Positions 1 through 7,956 of a DNA stretch of 64,000 nucleotides are shown piece after piece. Below the pieces are notes generated by a model that saw nothing but the letters and a program-made list of their open reading frames with translations, was not told where the DNA came from and did no database searches. Positions within the stretch are counted from its first letter, which is position 1. Each line of letters starts with the position of its first letter. The DNA is from Chthonomonadales bacterium (GTDB taxonomy: Bacteria; Armatimonadota; Chthonomonadetes; Chthonomonadales; CAJBBX01). The stretch spans positions 1-64,000 of the forward strand of contig DAIDHP010000015.1 in assembly GCA_027459625.1 (NCBI GenBank), written 5' to 3'. A program made the position numbers and the translations under genes.

Positions 1-70
1 GCTTAACGGTTACGGTTTCCTGCACCGTAGAGGACTTGCACCTCCGAGAGCATGAACATGCCCGGCATAC
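1..70 (-). other. Three small hairpins at window edge, unassigned
   Basis: Read on the minus strand this stretch holds three short consecutive hairpins: GCAT-GTTC-ATGC, then GAGG-TGCAAGT-CCTC, then ACGGT-GCAGGAA-ACCGT. No ORF of note is present. The GGTGCAAGTCC core resembles motifs seen in structured mobile-element RNAs, but the window edge cuts the context, so no family is assigned. Confidence 0.25.
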
Positions 71-109
71 AAAAAGGCTCTTTCATCCTCTAAAGGGTGA
101 AAGAGCCTT
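71..109 (-). terminator. Rho-independent terminator after the pseudopilin gene
   Basis: A perfect 12-bp stem (AAGGCTCTTTCA with TGAAAGAGCCTT) encloses a 12-nt loop. On the minus strand it runs directly into a T5 tract. It lies about 28 nt past the distal TAA of the prepilin-like gene, so the terminator matches the full-length gene end rather than the premature stop. Confidence 0.85.
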
Positions 110-136
110 GATACAAATGAAACTCGTTAAGGGATG

Positions 137-841
137 TTAATTGATCCCCGGATTCACAATCGGGTTTTCAGGAGCCGCACCAGCGTTGGGGCAGGTTATT
201 GCTCCCGTTGGATAGAATTTGACATGCCCATCGGCGAATCCGAAATTGGAGCCGTCATGTCTTGGCGTGTTGCCATCCGCAAGCAACACACGTCCGAGCT
301 AATCATTCGGATACGCAGTGCCGTTGCCTGTGCCACCATTATCCCAGTCGTTGAAAATCCCCGGGAAACGGCTGTCCGCAATGATTGCGACCCCCGCAAC
401 GCCACTCGGCGAGCCTGCAAGCGCCGCCATTTTGCTCCAACCGCGGCTATTATCGTATAGATATTCACTGTATGCGTAACTCAGATTGATCTGCTGACCC
501 GCCGGGCCCACCATATTCTGATTAGCAGGTGCGCTGGGGCACGTGTAAAGCTGCCAATTCTTGATGTACGGTTGCCACATCGGCCAAAGATACGCCCAAC
601 CCCATTGCTGCCACGTTGGGGTTGCCCACATGCCATTGTAGTTGGCGGAGGGATAGCTCTCATCAAAATCCTGAGTGTACATCATAATTGCTGTGCCTAT
701 CTGTTTGAGATTACTGGCACAAGAGATTTTTTCCGCCTGAGCACGCGCTTTCGCGAAAACAGGAAACAAAATTGCCGCAAGAATGGCGATAATAGCTATA
801 ACCACGAGCAATTCAATTAACGTAAAACCTTTTTTCCTCAT
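137..841 (-). pseudogene. Type II/IV pseudopilin (H-X9-DG type) with in-frame amber stop
   Basis: The first 180 residues encode a prepilin-like protein. A short basic leader MRKK is followed by [20 protein letters not shown], the PilD cleavage/methylation signature and hydrophobic helix, then [13 protein letters not shown] and [13 protein letters not shown]. Such proteins form pseudopili or surface structures in Armatimonadota and Planctomycetes. An in-frame TAG at 299-301 ends the ORF. The same frame continues for 53 more codons to a TAA at 137-139 and encodes the conserved C-terminal motif RHDGSNFGFADGHVKF. The gene is therefore a full-length pseudopilin (233 sense codons) interrupted by one amber codon. 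A Shine-Dalgarno-like AAAGGG precedes the ATG, and promoter and terminator are intact, so the lesion looks recent or could be a sequencing error. A truncated 180-residue product would still have the pilin helix. RF1 is encoded in this window and TAG ends other genes, so translation through it is not expected. Confidence 0.85.
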
Positions 842-918
842 TTTTACCCTTTCCGAAGTGTGTTACACCATCAGCAGATGAAACGGACAAATTCCATCTC
901 AAAACGTATTCTGTACCT

Positions 919-947
919 ATTATATGGACTCATTGACAATTTGTCAA
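919..947 (-). promoter_or_regulatory. Consensus sigma-70 promoter with overlapping palindrome
   Basis: On the minus strand TTGACA (942-947), a 17-nt spacer and TATAAT (919-924) form a perfect consensus promoter about 75 nt upstream of the pseudopilin ATG. The -35 box lies inside the palindrome TTGACAA-T-TTGTCAA (933-947), a likely operator for a repressor. No regulator gene is adjacent. Confidence 0.75.
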
Positions 948-968
948 CAGTTATATGAGAAGTAATTA

Positions 969-2501
969 TTATTTTTCGGTAATTTTCAAAGGCGCAATCG
1001 GCACGCTGCCGAAAGAACGAACGCACACATCTGATTTTAATCGCGCAATATGCATGGTGGAGTCCCTTTGCAAACCCGAGGCGGCATACTGCCCAAGTTC
1101 AACCCACGGACGTGGATAGGCTCCGATAAGTATGGTCGCCACGACGCATATGGATATGGCGGCGCTTAGAGAGCTATGCACCGTAATCCGACTCTCCTCC
1201 TCGGGATCCTTGATATACACCTGCAGAGCCACCATAAGATAATAATACAGCGACACAACACTGACGATAGCCCCGAGCAATACTAACAGGTGCTGTCCTC
1301 CGCTCCAGCCGGCGGCGAAAAGATAGAGCTTTCCTACGAACCCCGCGAGAGGCGGAATACCACCAAGCGAAAATAAAACTATCAGCATTCCAAATGCCAA
1401 CGGTGCGGACCTCCTATGCAGCCCCTTTAATGCGGACACCTCCGTGGAACCCGTAACATCGGCGATAGCTTGGGCGATTAAAAAACCACCCACATTCGTG
1501 AAGGAGTACAGAAGAAGATATACATAAGCGGATGCTACGCTCATGGAGCCATTGGTGGCTTGCATCCCCGCAATCGCAACCATAATGTATCCCATTTGGG
1601 CGATGCCGGAATACGCTAAAAGACGCTTGAGATTGGTCTGCACCAACGCCACAAGGTTCCCCACGATCATGGAGAGGACGGCGAGCAACATAATGATCGG
1701 AGTCCATTCCAACAATGCGGAATGCATGCCTAAGAGAATGAACTGTAAAAGAGCCGCTACCCCTCCGGTTTTGGACGCCGTGGAGAGATAAGCCGTAATG
1801 GTGGTGGGAGCCCCCTCGTACACATCCGGAGCCCACATATGGAAGGGTGCGGCGGTGATTTTAAAACCGATGCCCGCCAACGTGAATGCGACACCCAACC
1901 ATAACGCCATGGACTGCGCCGCATCCAAATGAGCCACGGCCAAGGACATCCTGTCAAATTGAGTGGAGCCGAGCACCCCGTAGAGGATACTGATCCCGTA
2001 TAACATCACGGCGGACGCAATCGCCCCAATGACGAACATCTTTAACGCCGCCTCCGCGCTGCGCTTTTCTCGCTTCGCGAAACCGACGAGGGTAAAGAGA
2101 CACATGCTCGTTAACTCTATGCCGAGATAGAGCATAAGCAACCCGCCCGAAGAGGCTATCAGCATCAGACCAACGGTCGAGAATATCAGCAAGCCGTAAT
2201 ACTCGCCGCGGAAACTCATCGCCCCTTCTTCGGCTACCGAGGCAATGCTGACGGTAATGAGCGTCAACAGGAAAATGGTGTCAAACGCACGAGAATAGGA
2301 AGTGAAATTCACCAAGCCATACCAAAGTTTCGCATCCGGAGAGTGCCAATCGATCAATAGGATAATCAATCCGCCAATCGCCACCAACCAACCAAGGAAG
2401 GCTGGCTTCTTCTTTGGGAGGAAGATATCCAACATGATTATGAACAGGGCAAGAACGGTCAATAAAATAATTGGGTGAAGGCTACTGTAATCGTTTGGCA
2501 T
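969..2501 (-). CDS. nuoN: NADH-quinone oxidoreductase subunit N
   Basis: One of the three large antiporter-like subunits of the Complex I membrane arm, which couples quinone reduction to proton (or Na+) export across the inner membrane. The 510-residue product is almost entirely hydrophobic helices, has the family core (AAPFHMWAPDVYEGAPT, then LAYSGIAQMGYIM) and matches the usual NuoN length. The ATG at 2501 (MPNDYSS) is chosen over an upstream in-frame ATG at 2537 because a GGAG site precedes it by about 6 nt and it gives the expected N-terminus. It overlaps the 3' end of nuoM by 20 nt, which suggests translational coupling. It is the last gene of the nuoI-N run. Confidence 0.95.
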   Translation of the reverse strand: MPNDYSSLHPIILLTVLALFIIMLDIFLPKKKPAFLGWLVAIGGLIILLIDWHSPDAKLWYGLVNFTSYSRAFDTIFLLTLITVSIASVAEEGAMSFRGEYYGLLIFSTVGLMLIASSGGLLMLYLGIELTSMCLFTLVGFAKREKRSAEAALKMFVIGAIASAVMLYGISILYGVLGSTQFDRMSLAVAHLDAAQSMALWLGVAFTLAGIGFKITAAPFHMWAPDVYEGAPTTITAYLSTASKTGGVAALLQFILLGMHSALLEWTPIIMLLAVLSMIVGNLVALVQTNLKRLLAYSGIAQMGYIMVAIAGMQATNGSMSVASAYVYLLLYSFTNVGGFLIAQAIADVTGSTEVSALKGLHRRSAPLAFGMLIVLFSLGGIPPLAGFVGKLYLFAAGWSGGQHLLVLLGAIVSVVSLYYYLMVALQVYIKDPEEESRITVHSSLSAAISICVVATILIGAYPRPWVELGQYAASGLQRDSTMHIARLKSDVCVRSFGSVPIAPLKITEK

Positions 2502-4116
2502 CGTTACTCCAACCGTTTGGATTAATATGTATCGCATATCCGTTTATTGCTGTTAAAAAATATCTTGTTCCGTATTGCGCGTGAAGTGTCCCATCGGTGA
2601 TTTTCGCGGATTCGTTCGTTGAGGGTGTCTTCACCGGCGGGACGGATGCCACAAATGGCTGGGCTTGTTTACTCACATCAATCATTTTCACCAGCGGCTC
2701 CGGATAAAGCCCCACAACTATTAACAGAAGAGCCAGCCCCGTAATAGCCACCCATTCCGTTGTTTTCGCGTCCGGAAGCGAGGGATACATCTCATCCTTA
2801 AATTGTCCGAGGAATATTCTCTGTATCATGCGTAAGACATATATCGCAGTAAGCACGATTCCCACGACGGATATCAGAGCGAGTATCGGATACCGCATCC
2901 ACATCCCGTAGAAGCAGAGAAACTCGGCGATGAAGCCGCTGGTCGCGGGAAGGCCAAAGGACGCCAAGCCTCCTATTGTCATCAGCAAAGCGATTCCGGG
3001 CATCTTTTTCGCAAACCCACCCATAGAGGGGATATTGCGCGTATGAGATTTTTCGTATATCAAACCGACGCAAGCGAAGAACAACCCCGTCATGATCCCG
3101 TGGGAGAACATTTGCATTACGGATCCATTGATTCCGATGGAGTTGAAGGAGGCAAGTCCCAACATCACCACACCCATGTGGGACACGCTCGAATAGGCGA
3201 TGATGTACTTCAAATCCGTTTGCCCCATGGCGGATAGCGCGCCGTAAAGGATGTTTATCGTGGCGATCGCGCCCATGAGAAATGCGAAATGCTGCGCACC
3301 GTCAGGCAGCAACCCCATGCCAATTCTCAAAATACCGTACGCCCCGAGCTTCATGAGAACACCGGCGTGAAGCATCGAAACCGCAGTTGGGGCGGATGCG
3401 TGACCATCAGGCGACCAAGTGTGAATAGGCCAGATACCCGCAAGCACACCGAACCCGATGTACACCAAAAGGAATATGGTCTTCTGGAAGGAAGGCCCGT
3501 AATGAGCGTGAGCCATGGCGCCCATGTCGAAGGAATGCGGAGTTTGGTTAAAGTATAAGGCGAGTATCGCCACAAGAATAAACGCGCTTCCCGCCAGAAG
3601 CATCAATGTCAACTTCATCGCGGAATATTCCTTGGTTCGCTGCTTTGTGGAGGTTCCCCAAACACCGATTAACAAATACATCGGCAACACGGCGATCTCA
3701 TAGAACAAAAAGAGAAAGAACAGATCTCTTGATGCGAACACCCCAAAAACACCGCTCACCAATAAAAGAAGGAGGGAGAGGAACTCCTTGGTCCGAACCT
3801 TCTGTGTCCAGGATGCAAATATCCCACCGGTGATAATAATCGCGGTTAACAGAATTAATACAACGCTGGTGCCATCCACCCCCACATGATAGCTTATTCC
3901 AAGCGATGGAACCCAAGGCACCGTCTGTTCGAACTGAAACCCAGCCACTTGACGATTATAAGCGGCGAAAAGCCAAATGGCGGCTGGCAGAGTAAGCCCC
4001 GCCCCCGTAAGGGCGGTGATGCGAACCAAGGTTCTCAGTTGCCTTGGAATCAGCAACAGCACGAGAGATGCGGTCAACGGCGTGAATATGACGAAAGTGA
4101 GTATCCAATGTGTCAT
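2482..4116 (-). CDS. nuoM: NADH-quinone oxidoreductase subunit M
   Basis: Proton-translocating antiporter-like subunit of respiratory Complex I. The 544-residue polytopic membrane protein contains the discontinuous-helix region and the conserved HTWSPDGHASAPTAVSMLHAG block, followed by IAYSSVSHMGVVMLG. Size and motifs are typical of NuoM. An AGGAT site precedes the ATG. The gene lies 24 nt after nuoL and overlaps nuoN; its stop codon is TAG. The C-terminal 60 residues after the last predicted helix are longer and more polar than usual and show no recognisable domain. Confidence 0.95.
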   Translation of the reverse strand: MTHWILTFVIFTPLTASLVLLLIPRQLRTLVRITALTGAGLTLPAAIWLFAAYNRQVAGFQFEQTVPWVPSLGISYHVGVDGTSVVLILLTAIIITGGIFASWTQKVRTKEFLSLLLLLVSGVFGVFASRDLFFLFLFYEIAVLPMYLLIGVWGTSTKQRTKEYSAMKLTLMLLAGSAFILVAILALYFNQTPHSFDMGAMAHAHYGPSFQKTIFLLVYIGFGVLAGIWPIHTWSPDGHASAPTAVSMLHAGVLMKLGAYGILRIGMGLLPDGAQHFAFLMGAIATINILYGALSAMGQTDLKYIIAYSSVSHMGVVMLGLASFNSIGINGSVMQMFSHGIMTGLFFACVGLIYEKSHTRNIPSMGGFAKKMPGIALLMTIGGLASFGLPATSGFIAEFLCFYGMWMRYPILALISVVGIVLTAIYVLRMIQRIFLGQFKDEMYPSLPDAKTTEWVAITGLALLLIVVGLYPEPLVKMIDVSKQAQPFVASVPPVKTPSTNESAKITDGTLHAQYGTRYFLTAINGYAIHINPNGWSNDAKRLQ

Positions 4117-4140
4117 CGGGCGATTTATCCTGGTGATGAT

Positions 4141-6108
4141 TCAGTGTGTAATCATAGTGATATGCATAGAGCCGGGAAGATACCTTGTCAGCCACAGTAA
4201 GGTGACAATAATGAATGCAACAGCGGCAAGAACGGTGACCGCGTAGGTTTGCGTCTGTCCGGATTCGGTTTTGCGGATCGCCAAACCACCCTGTTGGCAC
4301 ACCCAAGCGGGCAGCCCGGAGACGATACGATCCACGACATTCCTGTCAAACCACGCCACCATTCCCCCAAGGGCAACAACCCATGCCGCTCCAAAACGGT
4401 TCCAGAAAGCGTCCATATACCAGAGATTCACAAGAAATGCGTAGATCGACGAAGGCAAATTGGTAACCGGATCTTTCTCCAAATTCCGAACCGCGTACAG
4501 TTTCCAAGCGAGCCATAAACCGAAAAGGGCTACGAGCGTGGATATCCCCGCCAAAGCCGGATTTAATGGTTCCGTGGGCATGTTCAACCCCGTTAGGGAG
4601 TTCGCAAAACGGTTGCCGAAATATAGATAACCGCCAAGGAACACCGAAAGAAAACCGAGTATCACGAGAGGCAAAGTCATCACCCACGGGGATTCATGCG
4701 CATGTTCCGCATGTTCGGAACGCGGCTCGCCCCAAAATGTCATCAGCCATAACCGCAAGGAATAGAACGCCGTCATACCCGCAACGATTATTGCGACCAC
4801 TAACGCAAGCATCGCCACAGGCTCTTTCGCGGAGGCTTCGCGTAAAGCGCCGAATATGGCGTCCTTGCTCCAAAAGCCGGAGAACGGAAATAGCCCCGCC
4901 AATGCGAGCACGCCCGCCAAGCATGTCCATGCGGTGATGGGCATCCTTTTCATAAGACCGCCCATTCCGCGCATATCGTTAGGATCGGAGCTATGATGCA
5001 AGGCGTGAATGACGCTTCCTGCAGTAAGGAAGAGGAGAGCCTTGAACATGGCGTGAGTGGTGAGGTGGAACATCGCCGCAGTTTGACCCGTGGTGTACAC
5101 ACCGCTCACCGAGGGGGCGATCACTGTCCCCATCGCCCCAAGACCCAGCATCATGTAGCCAAGCTGACTGATGGTGGAATATGCGAGCACCTTCTTGATG
5201 TCATTCTGCACGATGGCGATGCTCGCCGACAAAAAGGCGGTGATCATGCCGATAACAAGCACCGTCTCCGTCACCACCGGAACAAAAGCGAAGAGCGTGA
5301 AGAGCCTGGTTACCATGTAGACCCCGGCGGCCACCATCGTGGCGGCGTGAATCAATGCGGAAACAGGAGTGGGGCCCTCCATCGCATCGGGGAGCCATAT
5401 GTGCAGCGGGAATTGCGCGGACTTTCCCACCGCTCCGCAAAAAAGCAGTAACGGCGCAAGCCATAAAAATGTGCGGGCGGAAACAAGCGGTGTCAATAGC
5501 TCACCCATCGAAATGGCGTGCATCGTGTGGGCGATAGCGGTGAATTGAAAAGAACCGGCGGCGCTGGATAGCAGCAGCACCCCAAGAAGAAATCCCACAT
5601 CTCCGAAGCGCGTCACCACAAAAGCTTTTTTCGCCGCGTTGGCGGCGGAGGGTTTAAACCACCAAAAACCTATGAGCAAATACGAGCAAATTCCGACAAG
5701 CTCCCAGCACACATAGAGCTGAAAGAGATTATCAGCCGACACCAAACCTAGCATGGATGCCGTGAAAATGCTCACATATGCGAAATAACGGGCGTAGCCG
5801 TTCTCATTCGCCATGTAACCAATGGAGTACAACTGCACAAGCGCACTAACAAGTGTCACCACGCACACCATTGTGAATGTTAATGCGTCCAGATTCACAT
5901 CCAGAGCAATTCTATAAGAGCTTCCAATGGTTAGCCATGTGGAGGATGCATATCCCCTATGGAGAAATAGGGCGATATAACCGCTATAGAGGGTAGTGGC
6001 GATTGTGAAAAGTGGCGCAATTTTTTCCGCTTTTCGCGTCAATGCCAAAGCTCCGGCGATCAGCGCCCCGATCAGAGGAGCCACGGGTATCAACCAAATT
6101 ATGGGCAT
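4141..6108 (-). CDS. nuoL: NADH-quinone oxidoreductase subunit L
   Basis: Distal antiporter-like subunit of Complex I, with the long lateral helix at its C-terminus that braces the membrane arm. The 655-residue product contains YSIGYMANENGYARYFAY, the FPLHIWLPDAMEGPTPVSAL block with its helix-breaking Lys/His region, and LAYSTISQLGYMMLG. Length fits the family (about 610-660). A gap of 147 nt separates it from nuoK, longer than the other nuo spacings. The gap holds an imperfect hairpin (CCCTTGG with CCAGGGG) but no obvious second promoter. Confidence 0.95.
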   Translation of the reverse strand: MPIIWLIPVAPLIGALIAGALALTRKAEKIAPLFTIATTLYSGYIALFLHRGYASSTWLTIGSSYRIALDVNLDALTFTMVCVVTLVSALVQLYSIGYMANENGYARYFAYVSIFTASMLGLVSADNLFQLYVCWELVGICSYLLIGFWWFKPSAANAAKKAFVVTRFGDVGFLLGVLLLSSAAGSFQFTAIAHTMHAISMGELLTPLVSARTFLWLAPLLLFCGAVGKSAQFPLHIWLPDAMEGPTPVSALIHAATMVAAGVYMVTRLFTLFAFVPVVTETVLVIGMITAFLSASIAIVQNDIKKVLAYSTISQLGYMMLGLGAMGTVIAPSVSGVYTTGQTAAMFHLTTHAMFKALLFLTAGSVIHALHHSSDPNDMRGMGGLMKRMPITAWTCLAGVLALAGLFPFSGFWSKDAIFGALREASAKEPVAMLALVVAIIVAGMTAFYSLRLWLMTFWGEPRSEHAEHAHESPWVMTLPLVILGFLSVFLGGYLYFGNRFANSLTGLNMPTEPLNPALAGISTLVALFGLWLAWKLYAVRNLEKDPVTNLPSSIYAFLVNLWYMDAFWNRFGAAWVVALGGMVAWFDRNVVDRIVSGLPAWVCQQGGLAIRKTESGQTQTYAVTVLAAVAFIIVTLLWLTRYLPGSMHITMITH

Positions 6109-6255
6109 ACCTAGCTTATATCCTTGAATTTATAAACTCTTAGAACCTGCAAATATAATCGTCATATTCATCCCTTGGCGCATCACCAGGGGTTTGTCAC
6201 TTCAGATGAAACACAGGGAACATTATGAAATCGTTCGCTTGTTCAAGCGCAACCA

Positions 6256-6561
6256 CTACCCCTTAAGCAACGATATCTCATCCACGTTTATCGTGCCGAA
6301 ATCGCGGTAGATATTTAAAATCACCGCCAAGCCCACCGCCGCTTCAGCCGCCGCCAAGGTTATACCCACCAACACAAATATCTGCGGTTCCATTGAGCTT
6401 GGATGCAGAAATCGCCAGAAGGAAAGAAAATTGAGGTTCGCGGCGTTTAACATCAACTCGATGCTGAGTATAACCGCGATCGCGTTTTTTCTCGTGAACG
6501 CACCATATGCGCCTATCATGAATAAAAGAGAGCTAACCACTAAGAAATCAGATAAATTCAT
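6256..6561 (-). CDS. nuoK: NADH-quinone oxidoreductase subunit K
   Basis: Small three-helix Complex I membrane subunit (MrpC-like) with buried glutamates in the proton path: here SIELMLNAANL carries the conserved helix-2 Glu. Starting at the ATG at 6561 (MNLSDFLVV) gives 101 residues, exactly the family length. An in-frame ATG 87 nt upstream would add a charged extension unlike the family and is rejected. GGGGAAGA lies just upstream. The gene follows nuoJ by about 100 nt and ends in TAG. Confidence 0.93.
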   Translation of the reverse strand: MNLSDFLVVSSLLFMIGAYGAFTRKNAIAVILSIELMLNAANLNFLSFWRFLHPSSMEPQIFVLVGITLAAAEAAVGLAVILNIYRDFGTINVDEISLLKG

Positions 6562-6659
6562 TCTTCCCCACCCGCATCGTGTGTGATTATGTTTACTAAA
6601 GTCTCGCTTGACCAATAACGGCTCCTGCTTAGGGCGAGACCGGAACATCGGTTGCGACC

Positions 6660-7223
6660 CTATTCAGGCTTGCTATCCGGCAACGCCGCCAGTGTTGGAA
6701 GCGGTAGTGGCGCGGGCTCCTTTTCCGACTTCGCCAGGACAATCGCCCCCACCAACGCCGCCAACAGAAGGACTGAGGCGATTTCAAAGGGAAGAGCGTA
6801 TTCTCCAATGAGGGCTTGACCCAATTGACGAGTTTGAACGTTCGCAGGGAGTATTACGGCATTGCTGTTCACCCACTGATGCCCCGTTAAAATCGCTGCA
6901 ACCCCTGCCGCAAACACGATGCAAAACACCCCAATCGGCAGCGACATCCGATTTGTTTGAGGCTTGTTCGGATTCATAACATCCTGAGTTAACATCAGAG
7001 CGAATAGCATAAGCACTAGAATGGCGCCGACATAAATTAAAACCTGAACCACCACAAAAAAATGCGCCTGCAGCAAAGCATACAAGCCCGCAACCCCAAG
7101 AAAGCAAGGCAGCAACCAGAAACCCGCGTGAACGATATTTCTAACTCTAACCACCACTAACGCGGAACCCAACGTGAGAGCGGACATAATAAGGAAGGGA
7201 AGGTGACTATCGATTGAATTCAT
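6660..7223 (-). CDS. nuoJ: NADH-quinone oxidoreductase subunit J
   Basis: Complex I membrane subunit whose third helix undergoes the rotation linked to coupling. The product has five predicted helices and the conserved LIYVGAILVLMLFALML segment near residues 63-79. The ATG overlaps the TGA of nuoI by 4 nt (ATGA), a classic coupled junction. At 187 residues it is within the family range. The soluble C-terminal tail (about 25 residues, Pro/Leu-rich) is not conserved. Confidence 0.93.
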   Translation of the reverse strand: MNSIDSHLPFLIMSALTLGSALVVVRVRNIVHAGFWLLPCFLGVAGLYALLQAHFFVVVQVLIYVGAILVLMLFALMLTQDVMNPNKPQTNRMSLPIGVFCIVFAAGVAAILTGHQWVNSNAVILPANVQTRQLGQALIGEYALPFEIASVLLLAALVGAIVLAKSEKEPAPLPLPTLAALPDSKPE

Positions 7224-7795
7224 GCATGCCCCCCGGTGGTTGTCGTAGTCGATTTTTGAGCGTTGCTCGCCTTCTGCGCCGCTTCAGCCTCAAGGGCGGC
7301 TTTGATCGTATTCGAGTTGCTCTCAACCTGAGCCTTGCCTCCCGGAGCCAAATCCTCAATACGAAATACGCTTCCGCCTCGCTCGTAAGTGGCTAGTTCA
7401 TAGGATGGACCCATATGAATCGCATCAAACGGGCACGCCTCTATGCAGAGATCGCAAAACATGCATCGGCCCAGATCCATTGTGAATTCGCTCACACCCG
7501 CATGCTTTCCCGCTCCCAACTTCGTCATGCTGATAACATTGGTGGGGCAAGCCTGGGCGCATAAGGTGCATCCGACGCATTTTAACCGCCCCGCCTCCTC
7601 ATTATAAGGCAAATAAAAAAGGCCTCGGTATCTCGGTGATACCGTTCGCTTCTCATAAGGATAGGAGATTGTCACCTTTTCACGCTCGAACAGATTCACA
7701 AAGGTCACCTTCATACCCCTGCAAAACCCAGCCAAACTGGACATAAAGTCGGACAAACGTGATTGTTTTTTTTGTCGCTCGTACATGGAATCCAT
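7220..7795 (-). CDS. nuoI: NADH-quinone oxidoreductase subunit I (2x[4Fe-4S])
   Basis: Peripheral-arm ferredoxin-like subunit carrying clusters N6a and N6b, which pass electrons toward the quinone site. Both CxxCxxCxxxCP motifs are complete: C73-C76-C79-C83 and C111-C114-C117-C121. YRGLFYLPYNEE and GRCMFCDLCIEACPFDAI are typical. AAGGATTC precedes the ATG; an alternative start at Met4 is possible. The last ~50 residues (Ala/Ser/Thr-rich) are a variable tail. It is the first gene of the nuo run in this window, with its own promoter and no nuoH upstream, so the remaining Complex I genes must be elsewhere if the complex is whole. Confidence 0.94.
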   Translation of the reverse strand: MDSMYERQKKQSRLSDFMSSLAGFCRGMKVTFVNLFEREKVTISYPYEKRTVSPRYRGLFYLPYNEEAGRLKCVGCTLCAQACPTNVISMTKLGAGKHAGVSEFTMDLGRCMFCDLCIEACPFDAIHMGPSYELATYERGGSVFRIEDLAPGGKAQVESNSNTIKAALEAEAAQKASNAQKSTTTTTGGHA

Positions 7796-7817
7796 GAATC
7801 CTTCACATGTTTGATCA

Positions 7818-7826
7818 ATTATACCA
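7818..7826 (-). promoter_or_regulatory. Extended -10 promoter for nuoI
   Basis: On the minus strand TGG-TATAAT forms an extended -10 element about 23 nt upstream of the nuoI ATG. The -35 region is poor, as is usual for extended -10 promoters. It supports transcription of nuoI-N independently of hcp upstream. Confidence 0.6.
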
Positions 7827-7880
7827 CTTATGAAATACGTTAGTTACTAAACTTGCGTTATAACTATAGCTTGATTATTG

Positions 7881-7927
7881 CATGAATGGCAAGGGCTATA
7901 GATGATATTTCGCCCTTGCCATTCATG
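7881..7927 (-). terminator. 16-bp perfect hairpin between hcp and nuoI
   Basis: CATGAATGGCAAGGGC (7881-7896) pairs perfectly with 7912-7927 around a 15-nt loop. It lies 30 nt past the hcp stop. No T-tract follows on the minus strand, so it may be a processing or 3'-stabilising hairpin or a weak terminator. Confidence 0.55.
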
Positions 7928-7956
7928 AATTATTGTTTGACACTAGCATGACGGCT

